Source: Oreohelix idahoensis
Taxonomy: Eukaryota > Mollusca > Gastropoda > Stylommatophora > Oreohelicidae
DNA: 64,000 nt
Direction: 5' to 3'
NCBI GenBank assembly: GCA_024509875.1
Contig: JAMPIV010013725.1
Location: forward strand, 28,501-92,500
The notes beneath the pieces are model-generated. The model searched no databases, had not been told where the DNA came from, and saw only the letters and a list, made by a program, of their open reading frames with translations. Shown here in pieces: positions 11,601 through 21,025 of this stretch; within the stretch, counting starts at the first letter, position 1, and each line of letters opens with the position of its first letter. The position numbers and the translations under genes were made by a program.

Positions 11601-12593
11601 GGTCAGCAAACCCAGACATCATCATCATACTAGATACAACTACAGCATCAACTACCACCTTACAAGAAATTTTATTGAAAGTATCCGGATTTTCTGACAG
11701 TTGCTGATTTTGAAACTACCCGGCGCTGCTCGGCAATATTGAAGTTTATGTAAAATTAGAAGGACAAGTACCGAGCGAATGGATTTCCTGATCTGGTGAA
11801 AAGAAGGACAAGTGCCGTAACAACTGTTCCGGTCTCAGGGGTACTGCTGCGGGTTCAGAAGGTCAAGTGCCGGTTAAATCAATTTAGAAGATTCAGAAGG
11901 TCAAGTGCCGTAACAACTGTTGCAGTATTAGAAGCTCATTTCCTTCGTCATGGCTGTTTATGGGAGCAGAAGTTAATCAACGTTGGATCATTATCCTCAG
12001 AATGCTGATTACATCCTGTTCTGCACCGTGCTGACGCTGGATTTATAGAAGTTAAGTGGCCTGTTTTGTTTGTGAACTGTGCCCTTATGTTCTAACTGAG
12101 CCTTCTGTACTTTCACACTTTCTCCTATTGTTTTCATGATACATGTTTATATGTTATATGTTATTTGTTATTTGTATATTTATATGTTTATATTTCAGCG
12201 GGTTTTCTCGGTTGGGCGGAGTCTTGCAGTAGAAGATACCACGTCACAGAGGTTCTACTGTTAGCGTTTTCGTTAGGGACTGTGCGAATTTCCTACAGTG
12301 AAATTTGCTAGCGACAATCGTTGCTATATCTGTTTAGTTGTGACGAGTTGTCATTTTTTTTTTGTTTCTTGTATATATTTTTTTTTTTTCTTTTTTCTTT
12401 TCTCTCTTTCTTTGTGTTTTTAGTTTCGATTTCGATTGTTTGTATTTGTAGGTCTCCCCTTTGCTATTATTCAGTTCTTTACGTATATTTTTGTGTATAC
12501 ACTGTAGCGTCATTTGTTAGTCATATCTTCGCATATTTCTTTTTAGTTTTGCTGTTTGTGTATTTGACTTATGCGAATGTTTTCGTATTGTTT

Positions 12594-12777
12594 GATCTTT
12601 GTTGATTGTTTACATTGACTCTGATCTTTGTTATTGTTTACATTGACTCTGATCTTTGTTATTGTTTACATTGACTCTGATCTTTGTTGTTGTTTACATT
12701 GACTTTGATCTTTGTTATTGTTTACATTGTTGATGACCTTTGCTATTGTTTACATTGTCTTGTTATTGTTTACATAG
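12594..12777 (+). repeat. 28-bp tandem repeat in the leader of element 2
   Basis: The unit GATCTTTGTTATTGTTTACATTGACTCT, or a close variant, is repeated about six to seven times. The last units decay to CTTGTTATTGTTTACAT. It lies in the 5' leader, roughly 340-520 bases upstream of the gag start. Confidence 0.85.
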
Positions 12778-12784
12778 TTCTTGC

Positions 12785-12935
12785 ATAGTTAGCTTTCACT
12801 ATTGTTGATATATGCTCATGCACTATTGGTCTATAGTGCACTTATCATAACAAACTGGTGTTTTTGCTTATGCACTATTGTAGTGCAGTTATGATAAATA
12901 ACTGATGATTATGCACTGATTTGGGTAGTGCACTG
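12785..12935 (+). repeat. Repeated short palindromes in the leader of element 2
   Basis: GCACTATTGGTCTATAGTGC, then GCACTATTGTAGTGC, then GCACTGATTTGGGTAGTGC occur about 50 bases apart. Each is an inverted repeat of the GCACTA word and would form a small hairpin in RNA. Position just upstream of gag is where LTR-element packaging or dimerisation signals sit, but that function is only a guess. Confidence 0.6.
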
Positions 12936-13112
12936 TTAATTAAGAGGTGACTTGTGATATTATTATACATTTGATAATACAAGTTGGTGTCAACTCCTGT
13001 TTCCCACAGAGATTGGGTTCAACATAGAGATTATACAAGCACTTTATTAAGTCTTGTTGCTATTTAACATTGAAATAAGATAATTAATTATTTCAGGTTC
13101 TGTACTCACATT

Positions 13113-13895
13113 TTGGACATCATGTCTACATTTGAGTACTTTATTGAGCAGGGTAAAGCCCTTGGGAAGACAGGTGATAAATTAGAAGAATTTGCGACTG
13201 TTCAATATGCCAAGGCATTGAAGTCGGAAGAAAAGAAAATGAAAGAACAAACTGAACAAAAGAGAATAGAGGCTGAAATAGAACAAAAGAAACTGCAGAT
13301 GCAGGTGGAGGAAAAAAGATTTCAAATGGAAATGGAAAAACAAAAAAGAGAAGCTGAAAATAAGAGACTTGAAAAAGAAGCTGAAGAAAAAAAGTTACAG
13401 GCCCAGGCTGAAGCTGAAAATAAGAGACTTGAAAAAGAAGCTGAAAATAAGAGACTTGAAATAGAGGCTGAAGGAAAAAAGTTACAGGCCCAGGCTGAAG
13501 AAAGAAAGTTACAGGCTGAGGCTGAAGAAAGAAGGTTACAAAGAGAGGCTGATGAGAGAAAAGCAAAAATGGAACATGATGAAAAAGTCTTAGCTTTAGA
13601 GTTAGAGAAGTTAAAGTTATTGAACACTGGTAATGCTAATGAGGCAAATAAGGTGTCAAATAAGACTAATGCTAAGGATTTCAAGCTTAATCTACCAGCA
13701 TTTAATCCCTCAATCGATGATATAACATTTTATCTAGATAGATTTGAAAGTGCATGTAATGTACATAATATAGATAAAACATTATATGTGTATCATCTGT
13801 CCAAGATACTTAGAGGTGATGCTTTGACTTTGTTGAGTATGGTAGATGTGCCTGACAAAAAAACAACTATGAGGTTGTCAGGGCGGCATTGTTAA
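13113..13895 (+). CDS. gag: Gag of element 2, coiled-coil plus start of capsid-like domain
   Basis: This 260-codon frame begins at ATG 13113 (a second ATG follows at codon 4). Residues about 35-170 are a highly charged Lys/Glu/Gln coiled coil built from repeats of EAENKRLEKEAE and KKLQAQAEE type. Residues about 190-245 have the sequence LPAFNPSIDDITFYLDRFE followed by LSKILRGDALTLL, which resembles the capsid-like region of Ty3/gypsy gag proteins. Gag packages element RNA in particles. The frame runs out shortly after a run of seven A (about 13859-13865). The next gag segment continues in another frame, so the real product is probably longer. Antisense frames over this region are shadows of the coiled-coil repeat. 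Confidence 0.85.
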   Translation: MDIMSTFEYFIEQGKALGKTGDKLEEFATVQYAKALKSEEKKMKEQTEQKRIEAEIEQKKLQMQVEEKRFQMEMEKQKREAENKRLEKEAEEKKLQAQAEAENKRLEKEAENKRLEIEAEGKKLQAQAEERKLQAEAEERRLQREADERKAKMEHDEKVLALELEKLKLLNTGNANEANKVSNKTNAKDFKLNLPAFNPSIDDITFYLDRFESACNVHNIDKTLYVYHLSKILRGDALTLLSMVDVPDKKTTMRLSGRHC

Positions 13896-14210
13896 AGAAG
13901 TACCAACTTAACGAGGACGGATATCGTCTTAAATTTAAAACCATGTTACCAGAAACTGGAGTTGAATTCTCTGAATTCATCTCAGGCATCCGTCTTACTT
14001 TTTTACGATGGGTTGAGTTGTCTAAGACAGAAAAATACATTTGAAGCTCTTATGGATTTACTACTTAGAGATAAGGTTATGTCTTCTGTTAATGAAGCTT
14101 TTCTATCTTTTCTTCATGAGCGTAAGCCTAAAAACATAAAAGAAATGGAAGAATACTGTAGCCAGTATGTTACTGCGCATCCGCACATAACCATTAGTAA
14201 CTCTAGGTGA
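13866..14210 (+). pseudogene. gag: Gag of element 2, C-terminal capsid part in two frames
   Basis: After the A7 run the capsid homology continues (YEVVRAALLKKYQLNEDGY and onward) to about 14042. Near a run of five A at about 14031-14035 it shifts again, and FEALMDLLLRDKVMSSV to SFLHERKPKNIKEMEEY runs to the TGA at 14208-14210. Hydrophobic spacing suits a helical capsid C-terminal region. The two frame changes both sit at A runs, so they may be assembly indels rather than mutations. Order and content fit the end of gag before the basic nucleocapsid tail encoded next. Confidence 0.7.
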
Positions 14211-17200
14211 AAGAAGGTCTGCCAGTTGCTTCGGCAGCACCTTATGGCCCAAATTTTATGCGTAAATTTCAGGGTAGCCAGAAAAATTTCAATAAAAAGA
14301 GTAATCGTAATTATGCCCAGAACCATAGTGATCAATTCCAGGGTGATTCTTCTTCCCAGAACTGGAGACAACCTAATACTACACGTTATTCTACTCCGGT
14401 TAACTTTAGAAATTTTCACAAAGGTAATCGGTATAGAGGAAAATATTTTATGCAGAGACCTCAATACCAAGATAATAGAGGTTCTCAACAGCATAGAGAT
14501 AGTAATGACAGTTATGGAAACTGGAACTCAAACCAGGATAAAAATTACAGTAGGGACTTTAATGATAATTGCAGAGGCAATAATGGTCGCGGTAGATCGC
14601 AACATAAGAGAAAAAGATATCAACAGACAAATTCTGTTCAACAAGAATCTCAGGGAGCAGATAAACAGGTTAATAATGATAAAGACCATAATGCTATCGG
14701 ATGCTCATCTTTTGATTTTCGTAGGGCAAATAAGTGTATCCAATGCAGTACTTTATTTGATCCGAAAACCATTAGTACTCTAAGCTGTGGTCATCCTTTG
14801 CCCGCTCTTCCTGCTAATGTTGCTCATGATGGGAGAGGTTCTCTTATATTACATAAGGGGCTAGTAAATAGTAATCCAGTCTCAGTGTTGTTTGATTCTG
14901 GATGTACTACTGTCGGCGTTAGGCAATCTCTTGTAGATCCATCCTGTGCTACAGGAAAAGTCATCAAATGTGTCACATTTGGTGGCACGTTAGAAAAGTA
15001 TCCTACTGCTATAATACACATTGCTACTCCTTTCTTCACGGGAGAGGTCCACGCGTGTCTACTTCCAAACCCTATTGCGGACCTTATTATTGGTCGTATT
15101 CACGGAGTTAGGGAATGTACCCCACAGCAGATTGCTGTTTGGGAAGAGCAAAACATTGAAGCTACCAATGCGGTGGTCACAAGAGCACATGCTCTGGATC
15201 CACCTCAAACTTCATTAACTAATAATGATGAAGTAAATGACCAAGATAGTCACTTGACTATTACACGTGACTCATTTATCAAATTGCAAGAAGAAGATCC
15301 TTCTTTACAAAAATTCTTCATTCTAGCAAAAAAAGGTGATCCTAATCAGAACACTAATAGGAAATCTTGGATTTCTATGAAGAACGGCGTACTTGTACGT
15401 ATGGTACAAGACTCGACTACGTCCACTCATTCACAAATTCTTGTGCCTAAGAGCATGAGATTGCAAATATTGCAACATGCTCATGACTCGCAATGTGCTG
15501 GACATATGGGTTTTTCCCGTACAAAGTCGAGGGTTCTTGCGGCTTTCTTTTGGCCATTTGTGAGCAAGGACATACGAATGTACTGTCGCTCTTGCAAAGT
15601 ATGTCAGGAGGTCAAATCTAAAGGACCACGACATGCTGCGCCTATCCAGGCTGCTGACATTCCTATTCGCCCTTTTCAAAAAATGGCAATAGATATTATC
15701 GGTCCTTTTAGAATTAAGTCGGCTAGAGGACATCAATTTATCCTTACATGTGTCGATATGTGCACACGTTGGCCAGAGGCAATACCTCTCAAGAGCATCT
15801 CAACTGCTGATATCGCAGACGCTCTTTGGCTGATATTTTCTCGCTTGGGTTTTCCCGGAGAAATATTGTCAGACCATGGCACTCAACTTATATCAGACAC
15901 TATGTCACAGGTAATGTCTATGCTACACATTAAAAGGTCTCTCAGCAGTATCTATCACCCAATGTCTAATGGGTTGGTCGAACGTTTAAATAGGACTCTG
16001 AAAACTTTACTTGGTAAAATAACTGAGGATCATCCTCAGGATTGGGACAGGGTCTTACCCGCGGCTCTCTTTGCGTATAGAGAGGTCCCCAATGAACATA
16101 CGGGGTTTTCCCCTTTTGAACTTGTCTTTGGCGCGCAACCGCGCGGCCCTATGTCTTTACTTCACGATCTAATCACTGCCGATAATATTAGCGATGAGAC
16201 TCAATCTTCTTATGAGTACGTCATTGCTCTTAGGCAAAAGATCATCGAGGCATGCAAACTAGCAACTTCGTCTTCAGAATTTGCTAAAGAAAAGGCAAGG
16301 CAGTTTGCAAATAAGAATAGATGTCTACGACAACTTTGTCCAGGTGACAAAGCTCTCGTTCTACTTCCTTCAAGGGAGAACAGACTTCTAATTGCATGGA
16401 AAGGTCCATATGCAATAGTCTCCAAAATTTCTGATGTCGACTATGTTGTCGATATTGATGGAAAGCATAAAACTTTCCACATAAATATGCTCACAGAATT
16501 TTATGAAAGACCTGACTATTTGCAGCCTATTTTCCAGGCTACGGACAATTCACAAGCAACTCATGGTCAGTACTCATCTCTGTCAGTTATACAGGATGAG
16601 GAAACTACTTTTTCTGATGTCAATCTTCCTCTTTCTATGGTCCCACTTTATTCTACGGAATCTTGGAAAAACGTGACCGTTTCTCCAAATCTTTCCGCTG
16701 AGGAACATCGACAAGTTTCTTCGATGTTGCAAACATTTCAGGATGTTCTTACAGACATCCCGGGACACACACATGTCATAGAACATGACATTGTGCTAAC
16801 TGATCACAATCCTATCAGAGTCAGACCATATCCAATACCTATTCATTTCCAGTCTCAAGTCGAAAAAGAGTTGGATGAAATGATACGTTTGGAAATCATT
16901 GAACCATCCACTTCAGCATACTCTTCGTCTATGGTTATTGTTCGAAAGAAGGATAATAACATTCGCATTTGCGTAGATTATCGCAAATTGAACCAAGTTA
17001 CGAAGTTCGATGCTGAACCTATGCCTTCATTAGAAGAGCTACTCAATAAACTTTCTAATTCTAGATTCTTTACCAAACTAGATTTGTCTAAAGGTTATTG
17101 GCAAGTCCCGCTAACTGAACGTGCCAAACCTTTTACAGCTTTTTCTACACCTAGGGGTTTATTCCAATGGAATTTCATGCCTTTTGGTCTTATGAACGCC

Positions 17201-17497
17201 CCTGCTACATTCGTACGCATGATGCGGCGAATTCTCGCATATCGTACAGATGTCATAGCATACCTAGATGATATCTGTCTATTCAGTGATTCTTGGGAAG
17301 ATCATTATTTGGGTTTATACGAATTACTGTCTACTCTTCGCGAGTATAACTTGACTGCAAAACCCTCTAAAGCCTTTATAGGATTTAGCGAGATTTCTTT
17401 CCTAGGTCATCGGGTTGGTCATGGTCTTTTAAAGACAGAGGACCACAATGTTTCAAAAATACTTAACATTTCGGTCCCTAAGACGAAGAACAAGTAA
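14207..17497 (+). CDS. pol: Gag-pol of element 2: basic nucleocapsid tail, protease, integrase, reverse transcriptase
   Basis: One 1,096-codon frame, overlapping the end of gag by four bases, carries four regions. Residues about 15-150 are an Asn/Gln/Arg-rich basic tail with no classic CCHC knuckle, ending in a Cys cluster (CSSFDFRRANKCIQC). A retropepsin-type active site FDSGCT is at about 228. The integrase has an HHCC region at about 425-465, then Asp in MAIDIIGPF (~493), Asp in LSDHGTQL (~555) and Glu in NGLVERLNR, with 35 residues between the last two, and a GPY-like module WKGPYAIVSKI (~730-770). Reverse transcriptase follows from about 855, with the YLDD catalytic box near 1020. Integrase before RT is the Gmr1-like arrangement. 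The frame begins at a GTG codon, so it is probably reached by frameshift from gag rather than by its own start. Confidence 0.93.
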   Translation: MKEGLPVASAAPYGPNFMRKFQGSQKNFNKKSNRNYAQNHSDQFQGDSSSQNWRQPNTTRYSTPVNFRNFHKGNRYRGKYFMQRPQYQDNRGSQQHRDSNDSYGNWNSNQDKNYSRDFNDNCRGNNGRGRSQHKRKRYQQTNSVQQESQGADKQVNNDKDHNAIGCSSFDFRRANKCIQCSTLFDPKTISTLSCGHPLPALPANVAHDGRGSLILHKGLVNSNPVSVLFDSGCTTVGVRQSLVDPSCATGKVIKCVTFGGTLEKYPTAIIHIATPFFTGEVHACLLPNPIADLIIGRIHGVRECTPQQIAVWEEQNIEATNAVVTRAHALDPPQTSLTNNDEVNDQDSHLTITRDSFIKLQEEDPSLQKFFILAKKGDPNQNTNRKSWISMKNGVLVRMVQDSTTSTHSQILVPKSMRLQILQHAHDSQCAGHMGFSRTKSRVLAAFFWPFVSKDIRMYCRSCKVCQEVKSKGPRHAAPIQAADIPIRPFQKMAIDIIGPFRIKSARGHQFILTCVDMCTRWPEAIPLKSISTADIADALWLIFSRLGFPGEILSDHGTQLISDTMSQVMSMLHIKRSLSSIYHPMSNGLVERLNRTLKTLLGKITEDHPQDWDRVLPAALFAYREVPNEHTGFSPFELVFGAQPRGPMSLLHDLITADNISDETQSSYEYVIALRQKIIEACKLATSSSEFAKEKARQFANKNRCLRQLCPGDKALVLLPSRENRLLIAWKGPYAIVSKISDVDYVVDIDGKHKTFHINMLTEFYERPDYLQPIFQATDNSQATHGQYSSLSVIQDEETTFSDVNLPLSMVPLYSTESWKNVTVSPNLSAEEHRQVSSMLQTFQDVLTDIPGHTHVIEHDIVLTDHNPIRVRPYPIPIHFQSQVEKELDEMIRLEIIEPSTSAYSSSMVIVRKKDNNIRICVDYRKLNQVTKFDAEPMPSLEELLNKLSNSRFFTKLDLSKGYWQVPLTERAKPFTAFSTPRGLFQWNFMPFGLMNAPATFVRMMRRILAYRTDVIAYLDDICLFSDSWEDHYLGLYELLSTLREYNLTAKPSKAFIGFSEISFLGHRVGHGLLKTEDHNVSKILNISVPKTKNK

Positions 17498-17511
17498 GGA
17501 GTCTATTAGGT

Positions 17512-18075
17512 TTGATTCAATTCTACGGACGATTCATTCCGAATCTGTCCTCCATTATGGCACCGCTTTCTACTTTATTGAAGAAAGGGTCGCCTAATCT
17601 GATCCGCTGGTCTAAAGAATGTCAATCCTCATTGGACCAGGTTAAAGCCCTATTTTCATCTCCACCTATTCTTAAGTTACCTACTATTGAGAAGACTTTT
17701 GTTCTTCGAAGTGACGCCTCGTCAACAGGGATTGGGGCAGCACTAATGCAGGAGTATTCTGATACTTTGCATCCGGTGATGTATATCTCTAGGAAATTAA
17801 ACGCTGCAGAAAAGAATTACTCGGTTTTAGACCGTGAGTTATTGGCTATGGTATGGTCTATTCTGAAGTTACAAAGATTTCTTCTAGGCGCACATTTCAT
17901 TGTGGAAACCGACCAGAAAGCGCTTACTGCTATTCAGAGCAAAAACTTGAAGAGCTCGAGGTCCACTCGTTATGCCATAGCTCTTCAACCATTTCATTTC
18001 TCGGTTCGAGCTATCCGTGGTTCGGATAATGTAATGGCAGACATTCTGTCCAGATGTCCACACGATTCCACATGA
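17512..18075 (+). CDS. pol: RNase H of element 2 pol
   Basis: After a frame change between about 17480 and 17510 the pol continues for 187 codons. It opens with the connection motif IQFYGRFIPNLS, then a Ty3-type RNase H. The first catalytic Asp is in LRSDASSTGIGAALMQ, the Glu in SVLDRELLAMVW, the second Asp in VETDQKALTAI, and the last in NVMADILSR. The protein ends at TGA 18073-18075 with nothing after RNase H. That confirms the integrase is not C-terminal in this element. The upstream break is one small indel. Confidence 0.92.
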   Translation: MIQFYGRFIPNLSSIMAPLSTLLKKGSPNLIRWSKECQSSLDQVKALFSSPPILKLPTIEKTFVLRSDASSTGIGAALMQEYSDTLHPVMYISRKLNAAEKNYSVLDRELLAMVWSILKLQRFLLGAHFIVETDQKALTAIQSKNLKSSRSTRYAIALQPFHFSVRAIRGSDNVMADILSRCPHDST

Positions 18076-18852
18076 TTCTTCTGTCATATATATATATTTC
18101 CTGATATACAGTCCAATGTTATAATGACATGTTAGTAGATTTTGTCTCATTTTTTTTTTTTTTGAGGGAAATTTATAACATTGTACCATGTAATTATCTA
18201 AGAAGGCTTAGTTAGTGATATACGGGCCAAAAGATCACTCGGCCACATTTAAATAAATTATTTTCAGGATTGTATTAAGAAATTTACCAGTTGTCTTTAA
18301 GATTTGTGTTATTGATATTTTCGCAGCACATCATTGAAGTCTGCGAGTTTATGTCCATTGTGGAACTTTGAGGATATCAAGTCCTGTCCTACATTGGGAG
18401 CGGATGATGTCCACATCTTCTTCTATTGAATGTTTTGTGTCACCGAAGAGCAACACATGTATTACTTATTAATTACTGTTACTTTATATAATGTAATAAT
18501 ATAGTGCGGTATATTAGTAAATTACACCGCTATTTGCAACACATTGTATGATAACACATAATATATTTAATTTCATATATTGGTATGAGTATAATTTGAT
18601 TGTCATTATGTTGTTGCCATCATTGTGGCGTGTGTTGGTGGCACCTTCCTGGAATATATCAGCGTATACTTAGATAAATTTTTTCTCTAAGGATCTGAGA
18701 TATGATCTCAGTGTCGCTCCATGCGTTGAGCTAATTTGTTAGGTAAATATCCACGCATCATACGTGCGTTAGGAGCCTAGATTTTTTCCGGCTCCAGGAT
18801 TTAAAAAAAAAAAAAATGTTTCATTTTTTTTTTTCCAGGGAGGGTGCGGTAA
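18076..18852 (+). other. 3' untranslated region of element 2 with polypurine tract
   Basis: This is non-coding and AT-rich, with long T and A runs near 18150 and 18802-18833. The last bases before the LTR, CAGGGAGGGTGCGGTAA (about 18836-18852), are purine-rich and directly precede TGTTACGC, the LTR start. They fit the position of the plus-strand primer. Confidence 0.75.
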
Positions 18853-20236
18853 TGTTACGCACGGATCATTATTATTTTTCGTTTGTATAAACATTTTTCA
18901 TATGTATGATCATTTTTTTTTGACTGAAGTGTGTATTATGTTTTCTATGGTCAAAGGGACATAATCCGAGTTATCGAAACTACAATTTTTTAGGAGTTGC
19001 CTTCTCTTGTATAGAGACACGGTCGGTCTATAATTTCTTGAACGAAGCGTGACCACATCTCCTTATTTGGTAGTATCAGTCAACTATGGTAGATGTCTGA
19101 AACCTTTCTTAACGCTTCTTTTCATGACCATAAAAGGCGCGACTGTGTAAGACTTTTATCTCGAATGTTCTTCGAATCGTCTTATTGTGAACGGCAACTC
19201 AGAGATTGTCGTTCTGCGCATGTCAAACCGGGAGTTCGTTCTGTGTGTTCCGCCCAGTTGGGCAGTTTAGAAATGGTTTAAGAAGCGAGCAGACGCAACT
19301 GCGTCTTGTGATTCTCTGAGGGAAATACAGTGTCTTAGTGAGTTAGTTAGCTAACTAGACTATTTCCCAGTATTATGCAGCCTGCCTGGAGGCATATGTT
19401 CATGGTTGATTTTCCGAAATAAGGTAATTCCTCTTGTATCGAACTTTATGCTATCGTCTAGAGGTTCGTCATTTTGTCGCCTATTTGCTCGCCTGTGTGA
19501 TGCAAAATGGAGAGGTACTTTGACTAGGATTAAGTCACCAGTATCTGTATACCTGAACTAGTTAAATATATATGGGTCGCTCTAGACCAACAAGACTGTT
19601 GTCTGTGTTCCAGGATTCGTTATATCAGAGATCACGTCCAAGTCAGATGGTTAGACTTAGGAACATTATAAAGGTCGAGCTGACCTGTAGCCCATGTATG
19701 CTATTCACGTGCAGACAGTGAACGGACTTATTGTATACAACTGATCTGCTAGCATCAGAATGGGAGCATTTATTATTGTTTATGAACATTGAAGATCTGT
19801 AGCTGACACTGTTGCAGAAGTTATAGAAATTATTATTATTTATACAGCTTCACGAACTAGCACTCGATGATTGATGAATTTCTGAATCTATTGAACTGTG
19901 ATGTCTTATGACGCATATATACAACAGCTATCATTGCTGACTACAGAAATTGTTTTCAATGTGCCATATCATCTTGCTGAACTCGTTAACCATGTTGATG
20001 TCATAAGTATCATGACTGTTTTGTGGCGTGCAATAAATGAAAGAAACTTATACAACGAAGTTACCCTTTCTATGACTCTACACGTCATGTTGCCTGTGTG
20101 ATAACCCTGTGAACTGTTCCACTACCACATACACAGCAACATCCTAAATCAGAGAAGACACCTACATCTTACACTTTAACACCAGGTGTCGATAAGGGTG
20201 GCAAGTTACCACTTCAGCACAAATCCACCCTTATCA
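18853..20236 (+). repeat. 3' LTR of element 2
   Basis: The repeat starts TGTTACGCACGGATC after the purine tract and ends CACCCTTATCA, giving the TG...CA ends usual for LTRs. From about 18868 it matches 10132-11500 with about one substitution and five or six homopolymer-length differences. It directly abuts the 80-bp repeat units of the next element at 20237. That suggests element 2 inserted into that element's LTR. Confidence 0.92.
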
Positions 20237-21001
20237 CTCATCTCTATAAAGAATCCTCAATAACAATCCTCTCACAGGAGCTATCATGATTCATGGCCTA
20301 AAGTACTCTTATTAAACTCATCTCTATAAAGAATCCTCAATAACAATCCTCTCACAGGAGCTATCATGATTCATGGCCTAAAGTACTCTTATTAATCAAG
20401 ACTCCTCAATAACAATCCTCTCACAGGAGCTATCATGATTCATGGCCTAAAGTACTCTTATTAAACTCATCTCTATAAAGAATCCTCAATAACAATCCTC
20501 TCACAGGAGCTATCATGATTCATGGCCTAAAGTACTGTACACTGCAGTTATAAACACTTCCACAATAATCAAAACTGCAGTTTCATACTACGCTGTACCC
20601 ACAGCGAAAAATCCGTCGACATTTTAAATTCAGCACTGTACAGGCATTTCACACTTCCCAAAAAACACTGTCTTCCTACCCGGTCAAAATGCCCGGAACA
20701 CTCTCCCTAGATAACACACTCGTCCCGCTCAAAAGCAGTCACGAGACTTCCTCACGGTCAACACAACTCAGTCAATCAATCATTTGCGGCCTAGCCGCGA
20801 GCTATTCTCACTCCGCTCAAACATTACAGAATAAATATATCAGCGCTTTTCACGCTGTCTGTAATCTGTCTCTGGAAACTATCACGAGACACTCTCTAAA
20901 TAATTCGATAGCTACAAGCAAACAAGTGCTCCAACTCAGAATCTATCTTGGCTACTAATTTACCCAGATTTACGCCCCTTACACCAATTCTATTCTTAAC
21001 A
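20237..21001 (-). repeat. 3' LTR of element 3 (left copy), carrying four 80-bp units
   Basis: Four tandem units of about 80 bp, each with CTCAATAACAATCCTCTCAC and CATGGCCTAAAGTACT, span 20237-20535. A unique part to 21001 follows. The unique part is repeated at 26111-26575. The third unit is shorter at its start, with a CAAGACTCCTC variant. An open frame at 20689-20958 lies wholly inside the LTR and has no motif; it is not called as a gene. The outer end of this LTR is cut by element 2, so its TG/CA end is not visible. Confidence 0.88.
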
Positions 21002-21025
21002 TCTTACCTCACCCCCAGAGAAAAA
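21002..21025 (-). promoter_or_regulatory. Polypurine tract of element 3
   Basis: On the minus strand the sequence CTCTGGGGGTGAGGTAAGA immediately precedes the LTR start TGTTAAG. It matches the expected plus-strand primer position. It closely resembles the tract of element 2 (GGGAGGGTGCGGTAA before TGTTACG). Confidence 0.7.

Larger units (their letters stand above)
11601..13112 (+). other. Leader region of element 2 with several repeats
   Basis: This is non-coding 5' leader between the 5' LTR and gag. Near 11760-11940 a word AGAAGGxCAAGTGCCG recurs four times, two of them followed by TAACAACTGTT. A T-rich tract spans about 12350-12440. A 28-bp tandem repeat and a set of short palindromes follow, listed separately. 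An open frame at 12321-12605 is T-rich and hydrophobic only because of base composition. Confidence 0.6.
10132..20236 (+). mobile_element. Gmr1-like Ty3/gypsy LTR retrotransposon (element 2), nearly complete
   Basis: Two direct copies of a roughly 1.37-kb sequence (10132-11500 and 18853-20236) flank a coding interior. They are the LTRs. Inside are a leader, a coiled-coil gag, a nucleocapsid/protease/integrase/RT frame and an RNase H frame. The order is protease-integrase-RT-RNase H, unlike most Ty3/gypsy elements, where integrase is last. This copia-like order in an element with gypsy-type RT and integrase is established for the Gmr1 group. By eye the two LTRs differ by about one substitution plus several homopolymer-length indels, so insertion looks recent. 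The left LTR lacks its first bases, and no target duplication is visible. Confidence 0.9.

Noticed and set aside
12321..12605. Hydrophobic ORF as a membrane protein
   Set aside because: The frame is a by-product of a T-rich tract in the leader of element 2.
13141..13684. Antisense ORFs over gag of element 2
   Set aside because: They mirror the Lys/Glu coiled-coil repeats and have low-complexity Phe/Ser/Leu content.
20689..20958. Possible small gene of 89 codons
   Set aside because: It lies entirely inside the LTR of element 3 and recurs with substitutions in the other LTR; no motif.
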